A DNA stretch of 64,000 nucleotides from CAZDWZ01 sp964509425 (GCA_964509425.1 CAZDWZ010000003.1:465429-529428); one strand, 5' to 3'. Positions 16,528-25,777 are shown, counted from the first letter of the stretch. Numbers and translations: made by a program. Notes: generated by a model from the sequence alone, not told the origin.

Positions 16528-17694
16528 TTACTCGAGATCGAGCCGGAAGGCCTTTGAGGGGCGGGTGAAGTCGTATTTCGCTTTCCAGGAGTCCGGTAGG
16601 GATTCGCGCGGAACCTCGCGAAATCCGAGCTCCGTGAAAAATTCCCACATCTTCGGGGAGACGCTGAGCGCGAAGACGAATTTCTTTCTCTGGGCTCGCC
16701 CCTCCTCAATCATCCTCCGGGTAAGGTCTCTGGCGCGGCCCTTTCCTTGGTAGCGTGGGAGGGTGCAGAACTTCGCAAGTTCCGAGGAATCGCCATAATC
16801 GATGAGACGAGTGCAGGCGACGAGAGCATCGTTGACCGTATAGAGAAAATAACTGCTGATATTCGTCGCAATCTCGTCGTCCGTTGTCGGCAAAATCAGT
16901 CCGGCGAGAATCGAGGGCCGCATGAGCAGCGAGAGCTCCGTCACATCGCCGAGACGCCCCCGGCGGATTTCGTCGGGGTAGTGCCTGGTGATGAGCGTTC
17001 CTTTTCCGCGGTGAGTGAACACCTCAAGGAAAAGACGGCCGGCTTTTGCCTCAACCACCACGAGGCTGATTCCAGTCGACACATTTTCTTCGAGGAGAAA
17101 GTTGAGCCGATCGGCGCCAACGCTTGTCTCCTCGTTTCCGGCGATGAGCCTTTCGATTTCCGCTGGTGTGAGCTGATAGGCGAGCCGCTTACCGAATTCG
17201 ACTCCGCGAAACTGAGACAGGAAGAAAATTTTCTTCGCTTGGAGTTTCCCACCCCAATGAGTTGCGGTCTTCCAAAGCAGCTCTTCTTCAAAACGCGGTT
17301 TTCGTCCGGATGTACTGTGTCCGCTGCTCGCGATCGGAACTCCCACAACAGGGATATGTCCGAGCGCCAACTCTTCCTGCACGAACTCCCTATGCTGGCC
17401 TACGGAAGAGGCCGGGAGGTACGCCAGCGCCAGTCCGCGCTGGCTGAGCTGCTCAACTTCTTGCTCGACCGAGGGCGACGGAACGACCACGAGGAGAGTC
17501 CAAATCTGAGCGGCGCTCAGCAGCCTCAAATCCAGAGTGAGGTCGCCGAGTCGTGCGTTCTCAGGAACGGCGATGACGAAAAGCTCGTCGCGGAAGCGAT
17601 TTCCATAGTGCAGGAGCTCCAGCGCTCGGAGCATCTGCTCCTCGACCGGAGGATCTTGCGGGAACGATACGGGGAAGTTCAAATTAGCTTTCAT
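16528..17694 (-). CDS. argA: ArgA-like N-acetylglutamate synthase with reduced kinase-like domain
   Basis: 388 residues from the ATG at 17694 (a GTG just before is possible). The C-terminal half matches the GNAT domain of bacterial ArgA: GTLITRHYPDEIRRGRLGDV, the acetyl-CoA loop PRYQGKGRARDLTRRM, and a tail KAKYDFTRPSKAFRLDL close to the E. coli tail. The N-terminal half resembles a shortened, diverged amino-acid-kinase-like domain (E. coli ArgA has 443 residues). ArgA makes N-acetylglutamate from glutamate and acetyl-CoA, the first step of arginine synthesis. Arginine feedback may be altered because the kinase-like domain carries that site. Confidence 0.82.
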   Translation of the reverse strand: MKANLNFPVSFPQDPPVEEQMLRALELLHYGNRFRDELFVIAVPENARLGDLTLDLRLLSAAQIWTLLVVVPSPSVEQEVEQLSQRGLALAYLPASSVGQHREFVQEELALGHIPVVGVPIASSGHSTSGRKPRFEEELLWKTATHWGGKLQAKKIFFLSQFRGVEFGKRLAYQLTPAEIERLIAGNEETSVGADRLNFLLEENVSTGISLVVVEAKAGRLFLEVFTHRGKGTLITRHYPDEIRRGRLGDVTELSLLMRPSILAGLILPTTDDEIATNISSYFLYTVNDALVACTRLIDYGDSSELAKFCTLPRYQGKGRARDLTRRMIEEGRAQRKKFVFALSVSPKMWEFFTELGFREVPRESLPDSWKAKYDFTRPSKAFRLDLE

Positions 17695-17867
17695 CACCGG
17701 GAGTCAAAAACCGTTTCATCAACTTGTTGCACGCTATATGCGCCAATCAACGCATTCTTGAAAGCAAGTATATAGTATTGGCGACCGCACGTGTGATCGA
17801 TTTTGATAAATTGTGACCGAAATGGAACACGTGGTGTGCTGGAAGGGGAAAATCAATATTTGCTCGG

Positions 17868-19604
17868 TCATTCTGCGAGTGCAGCATCAGCAGCAGGCGT
17901 CGCAGGCGGAATATCCTTTCGTAAGTAGACCGTAACCTCAGGGCAGTTTCGATAGCGAATCTCTTCGGGCACCCAGCGCTTGACGACCCCCCAACGGAAG
18001 AAACGTGAGCGGCAGGTGAAGGTCTCCTCATTCTCAAAATGGAGCTCACCATTTTCAAGCCGGTGGTAGAAGTAGGCTCCCTCGCCGCGTTTTGCTTGAA
18101 GGAAATCCGAAATTGCGGAGGACGACAGTACGATCAGATCTGTCTTTCGAAGCTGGCTCTCGAAGAACCTCTCGGCCGTCGAAAATGAGGGAGACAGCGG
18201 ATCGAACTCGGAGAACTTGTACGGGCCTGGAATTCGTCCGGCTATAGGTCCGGGAAGTCGCACACTTCGTGCTTCGACGAGCATGGTTTTCCCGGTCGGC
18301 AGGTGTTCGGCGATCCATTTTGAGGCACGATCTCGAGGATTGGCTTTCTGGAATAGCTCGAGGTTTCCGACTGCAGCGACGAGAGTTGAAGCAAGCAGCA
18401 CGGCCTCAACCAGGCAAAGCATCAGTCGTTGCTCCGCGAGCAGGCTCACGGCGAAGTCAGCGATGAGCAGAGACGCCGACGGTGCCGCGAAGATCAAGGT
18501 GTTTGGGTCAGGATGAGTTTGCATCAGCGGCAGAACCAGAAATGAGAAGACTACCGTCCCGAGCGCGATCACACGGAAGTCTCCGCCAAAAACCGCGCGG
18601 GGTAGGATGCCGACCGCGAGAATGAGCAAGATGACCACGGAGCAAAATGGTCCAAATCCCCAGAGGGTGAACTCGAAGACCTTCGTCATCCGTTCAGGAA
18701 AGGTAAACACTATTGATTGAAGCGGCGGGACCAAGGGCAGCTCCCCCAGGAGAATCTTTGAGGCACTTTCCGTGAACTCGCCGGAGAACGAGATAAGCGT
18801 GCCTGCTTGGAAGGCGTACGGCTGGAAGAGCCTCCACGTCATCCACGTTGAGAGCATCGCCATGATGGAATAGGCGAGGGGCGAGCTGATGGGGTGCTTC
18901 TCCGGCGCAATCATCCCTCCTTTTTGCGGATTTGCGCTCATCCCGCGGACCAAGAAGAGAAACGGGAGCAAGGCCGCGAGGAGGAGATTCCGCGGATCGA
19001 GCGCCGATGCGAGACCAAAGAGAATCCCGAAGACTATAAAGTGCACGACCGATGACCTTCGAGCTCCCTTATCCTGAGAGGGAAGGACGGCCGCGAGGAG
19101 GAGAATGTTTGGAACGACCGCTGCCCAGCTCGACGTCAGCTGATGAGAGTGATGGATCGCCACCGGAAAGAGGGCGTACAGAGCCGCAGCAAGGAGCGCC
19201 ACCCTGACGGAGAAGGCTCGGAAGCCCGCAAATGCAACGAGGAGCAACACGAGGAGATCGGTCCAGCTGGAGAGCAATCTTCCTGATTCTCGGGACTGTT
19301 CCGGGCTCGCGGCGGTGCTTCGAGACCGAAGCGTTTTTACCATTGATGCCGGAAGGCTGCCGTAGACCGGGTAAAAGAGATCTCTGCTGCCGAGGAAGGG
19401 GTTCAACGGAGAATTCGTGGATTCGAGATACTGCTGGACTGACGAGGGAAATTGCAGGGAGTTGATGAGGTGATTGAACTCCTCCTCCTCTGGAACCCGA
19501 TGGGCGTCCGAGCCCCAGTTTCTTGCCGTCAATCGGAACGACAAACCGATGCCGGCGATTACCAACAAAAGCACGACGGCTAAGATTGGAGGTCTTGAAG
19601 TCAA
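17868..19604 (-). CDS. Polytopic membrane protein, GT-C glycosyltransferase-like
   Basis: 578 residues, TTG start. An N-terminal helix is followed by a loop with EEEEFNHLINSLQF, then about ten hydrophobic segments (LLVLLLVAFAGFRAFSVRVA and others), and a soluble C-terminal domain from about residue 430. The layout resembles PMT/ArnT-type GT-C enzymes, including an acidic motif in the first loop. No substrate is evident. The soluble tail contains WVPEEIRYRNCPEVTVYLRK. Confidence 0.7.
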   Translation of the reverse strand: MTSRPPILAVVLLLVIAGIGLSFRLTARNWGSDAHRVPEEEEFNHLINSLQFPSSVQQYLESTNSPLNPFLGSRDLFYPVYGSLPASMVKTLRSRSTAASPEQSRESGRLLSSWTDLLVLLLVAFAGFRAFSVRVALLAAALYALFPVAIHHSHQLTSSWAAVVPNILLLAAVLPSQDKGARRSSVVHFIVFGILFGLASALDPRNLLLAALLPFLFLVRGMSANPQKGGMIAPEKHPISSPLAYSIMAMLSTWMTWRLFQPYAFQAGTLISFSGEFTESASKILLGELPLVPPLQSIVFTFPERMTKVFEFTLWGFGPFCSVVILLILAVGILPRAVFGGDFRVIALGTVVFSFLVLPLMQTHPDPNTLIFAAPSASLLIADFAVSLLAEQRLMLCLVEAVLLASTLVAAVGNLELFQKANPRDRASKWIAEHLPTGKTMLVEARSVRLPGPIAGRIPGPYKFSEFDPLSPSFSTAERFFESQLRKTDLIVLSSSAISDFLQAKRGEGAYFYHRLENGELHFENEETFTCRSRFFRWGVVKRWVPEEIRYRNCPEVTVYLRKDIPPATPAADAALAE

Positions 19605-19697
19605 AAGCTCTGAATCCTTGCGCAGAATGCAAGTTTACTGGTTCCGATAGTCTACCATTCTTGTTACCTTTCAGTAAGCGATATACTAGTGCTTCGA

Positions 19698-19842
19698 CCA
19701 GTTAATCTTGTATGAATCGAGCCTTCGAAGGCGCTTAACTGAATGTCAAAGCGCCAGATAATCCGGATCGGTGGCAGCCGAACTGCGATACAGTTAATTC
19801 GCGGTCAGGATCGCATTTAACTGGTCACGGCAATATAACTGT
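19698..19842. promoter_or_regulatory. Cluster of five AACTG-type sites upstream of a lipoprotein gene
   Basis: In about 145 bp the same short motif occurs in both orientations: CCAGTTAA 19698-19705, TTAACTGA 19735-19742, ACAGTTAA 19790-19797, TTAACTGG 19817-19824 and TAACTGT 19836-19842. A 12-bp palindrome GCCTTCGAAGGC (19721-19732) and a 7-bp stem around 19730-19755 lie among them. The block ends about 40 bp before the lipoprotein start at 19884. This density suggests a multi-site operator. The binding protein is unknown. Confidence 0.55.
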
Positions 19843-19883
19843 TCACAGCACGAGCGCCCCGCGTGAATCCAAGGGAGGAAGGA

Positions 19884-20234
19884 ATGGAGAGATCTCGTTT
19901 AATCGGTCTGAAATTTAAGGTTCTGGATCTTTTTGCGACCGCGTTAATCGTCCTGGTGGGCGGAGGGATGTTGTCTGGGTGCTCGACGACCACTGAGACA
20001 AAAATGGTCGGCCTTATTCAATCTTCGAAAACCGATGCCAACGACAATCCTGTGGCGATCTATCTCTGGGACGGGAAATCAGAATACCCGATTGAAGAAA
20101 ATCAAAACATGACGTCTCTCTTGGAAAAAATCGACAGCAAGGTCGAAGCGCAAGTGGACCTCGTCGAGACCTACGGCGGCGAGAAGACCATCCTCATCAA
20201 AAAATACAAGGTCCTGAAAGAGGCCGGCGAATAA
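19884..20234 (+). CDS. Small lipoprotein, unknown function
   Basis: 116 residues from the ATG at 19884, 3-4 nt after GGGAGGAAG. An upstream GTG would only add the ribosome-binding region. A hydrophobic signal ends in the lipobox MLSGC (Cys33). The mature part is small and beta-rich looking (VAIYLWDGKSEYPIEEN, VETYGGEKTILIKKYKVLKE). No family is recognised. It is followed after 1 nt by a short membrane protein gene and is preceded by the AACTG site cluster. Confidence 0.8.
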   Translation: MERSRLIGLKFKVLDLFATALIVLVGGGMLSGCSTTTETKMVGLIQSSKTDANDNPVAIYLWDGKSEYPIEENQNMTSLLEKIDSKVEAQVDLVETYGGEKTILIKKYKVLKEAGE

Positions 20235-20235
20235 A

Positions 20236-20388
20236 ATGCTCTATGTTCTCTATGGAGGACTCTTTCTTATCGTCGGTGTGGCGGTAATCGGAGCGCTCAT
20301 CGGCTTTCTTCCGAATAAAGCTCTCGGAAAGCTTCAGGAGAAAACACTAAACGCCCGAGAGTCTCGCGATAAGAGTCCGCGGACATGA
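20236..20388 (+). CDS. 50-residue single-pass membrane protein
   Basis: The ATG at 20236 follows the lipoprotein stop by one base. The product is M-L-Y-V-L-Y, then a strongly hydrophobic helix (GGLFLIVGVAVIGALIGFLP) and a basic/polar tail, ending TGA at 20386-20388. Spacing suggests translational coupling to the lipoprotein. No family is recognised. Confidence 0.6.
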   Translation: MLYVLYGGLFLIVGVAVIGALIGFLPNKALGKLQEKTLNARESRDKSPRT

Positions 20389-20401
20389 CTCGTGCCGGGT
20401 T

Positions 20402-20509
20402 CCGCAACGAGACTTCCGAAGGAAGTTTCGTTGTGCGGGACGCGCGGCGAAGCCGAGCCGGTACGATAGAGCGCTTTGTTTCAACGAAAAATACGAATGA
20501 AAATCAATT
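20402..20509 (+). repeat. Dispersed structured repeat, copy 1
   Basis: A 13-bp hairpin with a GAA loop (arms 20405-20417 and 20421-20433, one G-T pair) is enclosed by CCG/CGG. It is followed by TGCGGgACGCG, a small GGC-gaa-GCC hairpin, GAGCCGG, and after about 40 nt CGAATGAAAATCAAT. Copy 2 at 26585-26698 shares all conserved parts and the hairpin shape, but not the stem sequence. It lies just before the gene at 20525/20555. Confidence 0.7.
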
Positions 20510-20554
20510 CTCTTAGGTGAATTTATTAACAGAGCACTCGTTTCCGACACGCAT

Positions 20555-21319
20555 GTGCATTTCTATCCGGCGTACGACTGGACGAAGGCTTTGCTCGGAG
20601 CCGAAGGGCGGCTTTCAGCGATCGGAGGCCGCCTCTATCCGAATGCGGAGCTGACCTCGGTCCTCTGCCTCACGGAAAGGAACTCCGAGGATGCTTTCGC
20701 CCTTCTCGCTTCTGGAAAAGTTTCTAGTTTTACGAACGTCTTAAAGCTAGAGCCAGTGTCGCTCCTTGGTTCGCTACCAAACGGCCGGCGTCTCGTGATC
20801 GTCGCCGGACGGCAGATTCCCACGAAGGAGCGACTCGAACTTTGCGCGCTGGGAGTGGTCGGTAAGCCACCGGAGGGACTCTCACTCGAGGAGGCATACG
20901 ATTGGGTGATCCAGGAAAACGGCCTTGCCGTGCTCAATTGGTCGCTTGGAAAATGGACCGGATCGCGGAAAGAGGTTGCACGAAACTTTCTCGAGAGCGG
21001 GAAACGGGAGCGTCTCGTACTAGGCGACATCTTGATGCGGCCAGCTGGCGCATCAGAGCCGGAGCTCTTTTCAATCGGAAGGGCGAAGGGGTATCCGATT
21101 CTTGCGGGGAGTGATCCGTTACCGATGTCAGGCGAGGAAGGGAAGATCGGGAAATACGTGGTAGCGAGCGAGGAAAAACTCGCGGAAGATGCGCCGTGGG
21201 CATCCCTCTCGGCCGTTCTGCAGGACTCCTCGGCGTTTCGACTTGCGGGGAAACGTGAAGGGCTCTTCTCGCTGTGCTCCCGCTCTCTGAAATTTAGGAT
21301 TGCGCGGATGGCGAAGTGA
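20555..21319 (+). CDS. Hypothetical protein with amidohydrolase/PHP-like N-terminal motif
   Basis: 254 residues if the GTG at 20555 is used. Reading on upstream in frame gives RALVSDTHVHFYPAYDW, and the S-D-T-H-x-H part looks like the metal-binding opening of amidohydrolase/PHP-type proteins. This suggests the true start is an ATT at 20525, four bases after AGGTGA. The remainder holds no motif I can name, and no further His-rich metal sites are evident, so catalytic activity is doubtful. It converges with dapF at the 3' end. Confidence 0.6.
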   Translation: MHFYPAYDWTKALLGAEGRLSAIGGRLYPNAELTSVLCLTERNSEDAFALLASGKVSSFTNVLKLEPVSLLGSLPNGRRLVIVAGRQIPTKERLELCALGVVGKPPEGLSLEEAYDWVIQENGLAVLNWSLGKWTGSRKEVARNFLESGKRERLVLGDILMRPAGASEPELFSIGRAKGYPILAGSDPLPMSGEEGKIGKYVVASEEKLAEDAPWASLSAVLQDSSAFRLAGKREGLFSLCSRSLKFRIARMAK

Positions 21320-21324
21320 CAGTG

Positions 21325-22227
21325 CTACTTCAGCGTTTCTGGTAATCTCACGGTTCCTTCGAAAACGATTTCTGCAGGACCGGTCATATACATGTGGTTC
21401 TCTACGAGGTCGTGCTTTTTGGCGAGTTCTGCATCCGCCCACATGATCTCGAGGTTTCCTCCACGCAACTCAACTTGGACGTGCCGTGAGCTCTTTCCAA
21501 GTTTCGCGAGAGCTACGGCAACGGCGCAGGCCCCGGTTCCGCAGGCGAGCGTCTCTCCGCTGCCGCGTTCCCATACTCGCATCTTGAGATGTGTCGGGCT
21601 TACGATCTCCGCAAACTCGACGTTGATTTTCTTAGGGAACATTCGGTGGTTTTCGATAAGCGGCCCGAGTGTCAAAATATGTCTGTCCAGCACACGCGGC
21701 ACCGCGATGACTGCGTGCGGGTTCCCGACGGATACCGCTGTAAATCGGAACTGCTCTCCCATCACCTCGATCGGCTGATCGATCACTTCGGGAGTTTCCG
21801 CTTCAACAGGAATTTTACGACTCTCGAACGACGGTGTCCCCATGTCCACTCGCACTGACGTCACTTCCTCGCCTTCAACGTTTAGGAGGAGGAGCTTATT
21901 TCCCGAGAGAGTGTCGATGTTGATGAGGGTCTTTTTACAAAGATCTTTCTCGTAAACGTATTTGGCGACGCAACGAATGGCGTTCCCGCACATCTCGGCC
22001 TCTGAGCCGTCGGCGTTAAACATTCGCATCAGGAAATACCCGTCGGCTGCGCTTCCCTTATCAGAAGGCAGAATCAACACGAGACCGTCGCTCCCGATTC
22101 CGAAATTTCGGTTCGAGACAAACCTGGAGACTGCCGGAGGATTCGAGACGCGCTCAGCGAAGCCGTTTACGTAAATGTAATCGTTTCCGATTCCCTGCAT
22201 CTTCGTAAATCGCAGCTCAGTTTTCAT
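21325..22227 (-). CDS. dapF: Diaminopimelate epimerase
   Basis: 300 residues from the ATG at 22227, opening MKTELRFTKMQGIGNDYIYV. Both catalytic cysteines are present in their motifs: MCGNAIRCVA near residue 79 and ACGTGACAVA near 227. GNPHAVI is also present. DapF converts LL- to meso-diaminopimelate for lysine and peptidoglycan. Its start overlaps the stop of the upstream lipoprotein gene (ATGA), so the two are translationally coupled. Confidence 0.97.
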   Translation of the reverse strand: MKTELRFTKMQGIGNDYIYVNGFAERVSNPPAVSRFVSNRNFGIGSDGLVLILPSDKGSAADGYFLMRMFNADGSEAEMCGNAIRCVAKYVYEKDLCKKTLINIDTLSGNKLLLLNVEGEEVTSVRVDMGTPSFESRKIPVEAETPEVIDQPIEVMGEQFRFTAVSVGNPHAVIAVPRVLDRHILTLGPLIENHRMFPKKINVEFAEIVSPTHLKMRVWERGSGETLACGTGACAVAVALAKLGKSSRHVQVELRGGNLEIMWADAELAKKHDLVENHMYMTGPAEIVFEGTVRLPETLK

Positions 22228-22742
22228 AATTGTTTTCTCTCCCCGCACGACACCAGGGTTTTCTTAGCAAAAATTGAAACGAGTTGACGCAATGCGCGCT
22301 GGTTAGGAGTCGCCTGGTTCGGGCCGTCTTCGGGAGTTTTCAAGACTGTGGTCCGGTTGTCGTCGTGGATGGTGAGCTCGATAATGTTTTTCTCTCCCGC
22401 TTCGACTTCGGGAAGTGCCTCACTCACTTCATTTGCGGCGAGGAGCTCGCCGAGTCGCGCGAGCACGGTTTTTCTTTCGGTCTCGCTGATTACCGAGACG
22501 AACGTTTCCGACGGCGCCAAGGATTCCTCGACCAAATCACCGCACTCTTGCCAGAGGACATCCTTGACGAGGTGATAACGTTGAAATCGCGGGCTACGAG
22601 TAATCAATATATCGACGACGATCGTTGTCGGTGCGTCCTTCACGACTTCCGGAAGTGGAGGGGCGGTCTCGCATCCAGACACGAAAGCAGCAAGGCCGGC
22701 GACCGCAGTGAGCGAAATCTTTCTGACAAATCTATTCTGCAT
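22224..22742 (-). CDS. Lipoprotein, unknown function
   Basis: 172 residues from the ATG at 22742, overlapping the last bases of nadB by 11 nt and the dapF start by 4 nt. Signal MQNRFVRKISLTAVAGLAAF ends in VSGC (Cys24). The mature protein is short with alternating strands and helices (TTIVVDILITRSPRFQRYHL, FVSVISETERKTVLARLGEL). No family is recognised. The tight overlaps place it firmly in the nadB-dapF operon. Confidence 0.8.
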   Translation of the reverse strand: MQNRFVRKISLTAVAGLAAFVSGCETAPPLPEVVKDAPTTIVVDILITRSPRFQRYHLVKDVLWQECGDLVEESLAPSETFVSVISETERKTVLARLGELLAANEVSEALPEVEAGEKNIIELTIHDDNRTTVLKTPEDGPNQATPNQRALRQLVSIFAKKTLVSCGERKQL

Positions 22743-24381
22743 TCCGCTTCTCCAAATTCGAGCCAGTATTTTTCGAAGGGTCCAATGCCATATATTCCCC
22801 GTTTTTTCCACGCGCGACGATTGTGTCGTGATGAAAACGCACGTCGTCGGTTTGAGGCCAGTCGAGACTGTAGTGCAAACCGCGACTCTCTCGCCGATAC
22901 TGCGCGGACAGTACGATAAGCTCGGCAACCAAGACAAGGTTCCTGAGCTCAAGGAGATTCGGAGTGACTTCAAATTTCCAATAGTACTCCCGTACCTCCT
23001 CCCGAATGCTCTCCAGCCGCCGCGAAGCAAGTGCAAGGCGTTTATTGCTTCGCACAATGCCGACTAAGTTCCACATGAGTCGTCTCACTTCGTCCCAGTG
23101 GAAGCTTATGAGCACCTCCTCGGACGACCGCACCGTGTTCAGCGGATCCCATTCCGGAACGGAAGGCTGTTCACCGACCGACATCCCGTTCGAAAGAACT
23201 TTTTCCGCTGCCCGTCTCGCAAAAACAATCGCTTCCAAAAGTGAGTTCGATGCCAGGCGGTTTGCTCCATGCAATCCGGTGCAAGCGACCTCTCCCGCGG
23301 CATAGAGTCGGCGGAGCGAGGTTTCTCCGTCGGAATTCGTTAACACGCCGCCACAGAAGTAGTGTGCTGCGGGAACCACTGGGATAGGGCCGGTGGTGAT
23401 GTCCAAGCCGAAGGACTTGGTGGTTTGGTAGATCATGGGAAATCGGCTTCGAACGAAGTCGGGATCGCGGTGTGAAATGTCGAGGAGGACGTAATCGTCT
23501 CCCGAGACCTTCATCTCATTGTCGATCGCGCGCGCGACGATGTCTCTCGGCGCGAGCTCAGCGAGGTGATGATACCTCGGCATGAAGCGATCACCTCGGA
23601 CCGATTTCAAAATGGCGCCCTCACCTCGGAGGGCTTCGGTGAGCAGAAAGTTTTTTGCTTGTGCGTGGAAGAGGCAGGTCGGATGGAACTGGACGAATTC
23701 CATGTTCGCGACTTTCGCGCCTGCGCGAAACGCCATCGCGACTCCATCGCCGGTGGCAACGTCGGGATTCGACGTATAGAGGTAGACCTTCCCCGCGCCG
23801 CCGCTCGCGAGCATTACGACTCGGGCGGAGATGGAAAGCACGCGACTTGTCGCGCGCTCGAAGAGATACGCCCCGGTTACTTCTCGTTCTTCTCCGGCGC
23901 CCGAGGTTATGAGGTCTATGACGAGGTGGTCGGGCATCCAGGTAATATTCGGATGAGCTTTCGCCCGTTCGTATAGGGCGCGCTGAATCTCCGCCCCGGT
24001 GGAATCTCCCGCGTGAAGAATGCGGCGCGCAGAATGGCCTCCTTCCTTCCCGAGTGAGAACTCTTTCCCTTCAGCTTGACGGTCGAAATGGACGCCTATG
24101 CCCTCGAGGTAGGAAACGGCTTTTGGGCCGTCCTCGACCACGAGATCCACAATTTCGGGTCTACAAAGTCCTGCTCCGGCGGTCAGCGTATCGGAGATAT
24201 GTGCCTGAAAACTATCAGTTGGATCGGTCACCCCGGCAATCCCCCCTTGGGCATATCGGGTATTGCCCTCATTCGGATTGCTCTTTGAGACGATAACTAC
24301 TGTACCCTGGTCCGCCACCTCCAGGGCGAACACAAGTCCAGCGATGCCCGAACCTATTACTAGAAAATTTGTGGCAAACAT
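22732..24381 (-). CDS. nadB: L-aspartate oxidase
   Basis: 549 residues (E. coli 540). The N-terminal FAD motif is VIGSGIAGLVFALEVAD. Further signatures are GGHSARRILHAGDSTG, MEFVQFHPTCLF, HYFCGGVLTNSDG, and GANRLASNSLLEAIVFARRA. NadB oxidises aspartate to iminoaspartate, the first step of de novo NAD synthesis. nadA and nadC are not in the window. It heads an operon with the overlapping lipoprotein gene and dapF. Confidence 0.97.
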   Translation of the reverse strand: MFATNFLVIGSGIAGLVFALEVADQGTVVIVSKSNPNEGNTRYAQGGIAGVTDPTDSFQAHISDTLTAGAGLCRPEIVDLVVEDGPKAVSYLEGIGVHFDRQAEGKEFSLGKEGGHSARRILHAGDSTGAEIQRALYERAKAHPNITWMPDHLVIDLITSGAGEEREVTGAYLFERATSRVLSISARVVMLASGGAGKVYLYTSNPDVATGDGVAMAFRAGAKVANMEFVQFHPTCLFHAQAKNFLLTEALRGEGAILKSVRGDRFMPRYHHLAELAPRDIVARAIDNEMKVSGDDYVLLDISHRDPDFVRSRFPMIYQTTKSFGLDITTGPIPVVPAAHYFCGGVLTNSDGETSLRRLYAAGEVACTGLHGANRLASNSLLEAIVFARRAAEKVLSNGMSVGEQPSVPEWDPLNTVRSSEEVLISFHWDEVRRLMWNLVGIVRSNKRLALASRRLESIREEVREYYWKFEVTPNLLELRNLVLVAELIVLSAQYRRESRGLHYSLDWPQTDDVRFHHDTIVARGKNGEYMALDPSKNTGSNLEKRNAE

Positions 24382-24467
24382 TGTAGGATAACTATAACAT
24401 TTCGGAGAAGCGGGTCACTGGACAGCTCAGATTAGACTCTAACAGCTAAGAAGCTCTAACCATCTAT

Positions 24468-25109
24468 ATGCAAGCTCGTCTAAAGATTTTACTAGTCATC
24501 CTCGCTGCTTGCTTTGCGGCTGAAATTTCGGAAGCTCAGACACTGTACGTGGTCCGAGGCAGCCGTGGATCAATGACATTTACTACCCGGAAGCCGGTTG
24601 AAGGGCAAAACTTCAAAGTGCTGAGTACTCGCGGGCCCACGTTCTCGCGTTTCTACAGCCTCGGCATACGATGGCGACCAAGGCCCATAAAAAGCGTCTA
24701 TGATGAGCTTATTGCGGGGCTCGCGAAGGAACACACTCTCGATCCGAGCCTTGTGAAGGCGGTTGTGCATGTGGAGTCGAGTTTCGATCCGAAGGCGACG
24801 TCGCCTAAGGGAGCGATGGGTCTCATGCAGCTCATGCCGGGAACCGCCGTTCGTTTTGGAGTTGCAAAGCCCTATCGTCCGGAAGAAAACGTCCGCGGAG
24901 GGGTGAAGTACCTGAGGGTGCTTCATGACCGGTATAATGGTAATGTCCGCCTGATGCTCGCTGCGTATAATGCGGGCGAAGGCGCGGTCGATCGAATGGG
25001 GGGGATCCCGCCTTACGCCGAAACGCAAACCTACGTGCGGCGAGTAATGCAGATGCGGGAGCTCTACGACTGTGCAAACTCCGGAAGACAAGATTGTAAG
25101 GCTTCATGA
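24468..25109 (+). CDS. Secreted lytic transglycosylase (SLT domain)
   Basis: 213 residues: signal peptide MQARLKILLVILAACFAAEIS, a short basic linker, then the SLT fold. The catalytic Glu lies in VKAVVHVESSFDPKATSPKG, followed by AMGLMQLMPGTAVRFGV and LMLAAYNAGEGAVDRMGG. The enzyme cleaves the MurNAc-GlcNAc bond in periplasmic peptidoglycan with anhydro product. Its end overlaps the proposed start of pgsA. It is transcribed divergently from nadB. Confidence 0.93.
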   Translation: MQARLKILLVILAACFAAEISEAQTLYVVRGSRGSMTFTTRKPVEGQNFKVLSTRGPTFSRFYSLGIRWRPRPIKSVYDELIAGLAKEHTLDPSLVKAVVHVESSFDPKATSPKGAMGLMQLMPGTAVRFGVAKPYRPEENVRGGVKYLRVLHDRYNGNVRLMLAAYNAGEGAVDRMGGIPPYAETQTYVRRVMQMRELYDCANSGRQDCKAS

Positions 25110-25770
25110 TGTGAGCGAGAAACGCTCATCGGCGGCCTCCGTTCATCCAACAACCTCTGCTTCAAACGACGCTCAAGCCACGAGCGCAGCTGCTGAGCAA
25201 GACTACAGCTGGGGAAAGCGCGCGCCGAATATACTCACGGTGCTTCGCATCCTTGCCGTCCCCGTTTTCGTAGTCTTGCTGATTGACCCGACACCGCAAA
25301 GCCGGCTGTGGGCCACCGCTATCTTCCTTGCCGCGTCGTTTACCGATTGGCTCGATGGCTACCTCGCTCGAATTTACCAGGCTGAGACGATCCTCGGGAC
25401 GCTGCTCGATCCGCTCGCCGATAAGGTTCTCGTCACCGCCGCTCTGGTAATGCTCGCGGCGGAGCCGGGGGATATGCGGGTTCCGGCATGGGTCGTCGTG
25501 ACGATCCTCGCACGTGATCTCCTCGTGAGTGGTCTCCGGTCCTTGGCCGCGGTCAAGGGCACGATTGTCGCGGCGAGTCGGGCGGCAAAGCATAAAACCG
25601 CTTGGACCATGGTCGCTATCGTCTTTCTCCTGATCGGTCAGACGTATACGTTTTACGGCACAGCGGTGAACTTCCATGTCGTCGGAATGCTCGTACTTTG
25701 GGGGGCGCTGTTTTTGTCAGTTGCCTCGGGGCTCGAGTATGCGATCAAGCTGAGACGGATGTTTCTCTAG
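25072..25770 (+). CDS. pgsA: CDP-diacylglycerol-glycerol-3-phosphate 3-phosphatidyltransferase
   Basis: Up to 232 residues. The CDP-alcohol phosphotransferase signature D-G-x2-A-R-x8-G-x3-D-x3-D is complete in LDGYLARIYQAETILGTLLD followed by PLADK. Several membrane helices follow. The first 40 residues look disordered, and the start may instead be the GTG at 25111, two nt after the transglycosylase stop. PgsA makes phosphatidylglycerophosphate; a PgpA phosphatase for the next step lies at 48891. Confidence 0.93.
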   Translation: MQTPEDKIVRLHDVSEKRSSAASVHPTTSASNDAQATSAAAEQDYSWGKRAPNILTVLRILAVPVFVVLLIDPTPQSRLWATAIFLAASFTDWLDGYLARIYQAETILGTLLDPLADKVLVTAALVMLAAEPGDMRVPAWVVVTILARDLLVSGLRSLAAVKGTIVAASRAAKHKTAWTMVAIVFLLIGQTYTFYGTAVNFHVVGMLVLWGALFLSVASGLEYAIKLRRMFL

Positions 25771-25777
25771 CGCCCAC

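Noticed and set aside
16747..17775. 342-codon plus-strand frame
   Set aside because: Antisense to the ArgA-like gene, which has a recognisable GNAT domain; the plus frame shows no family.
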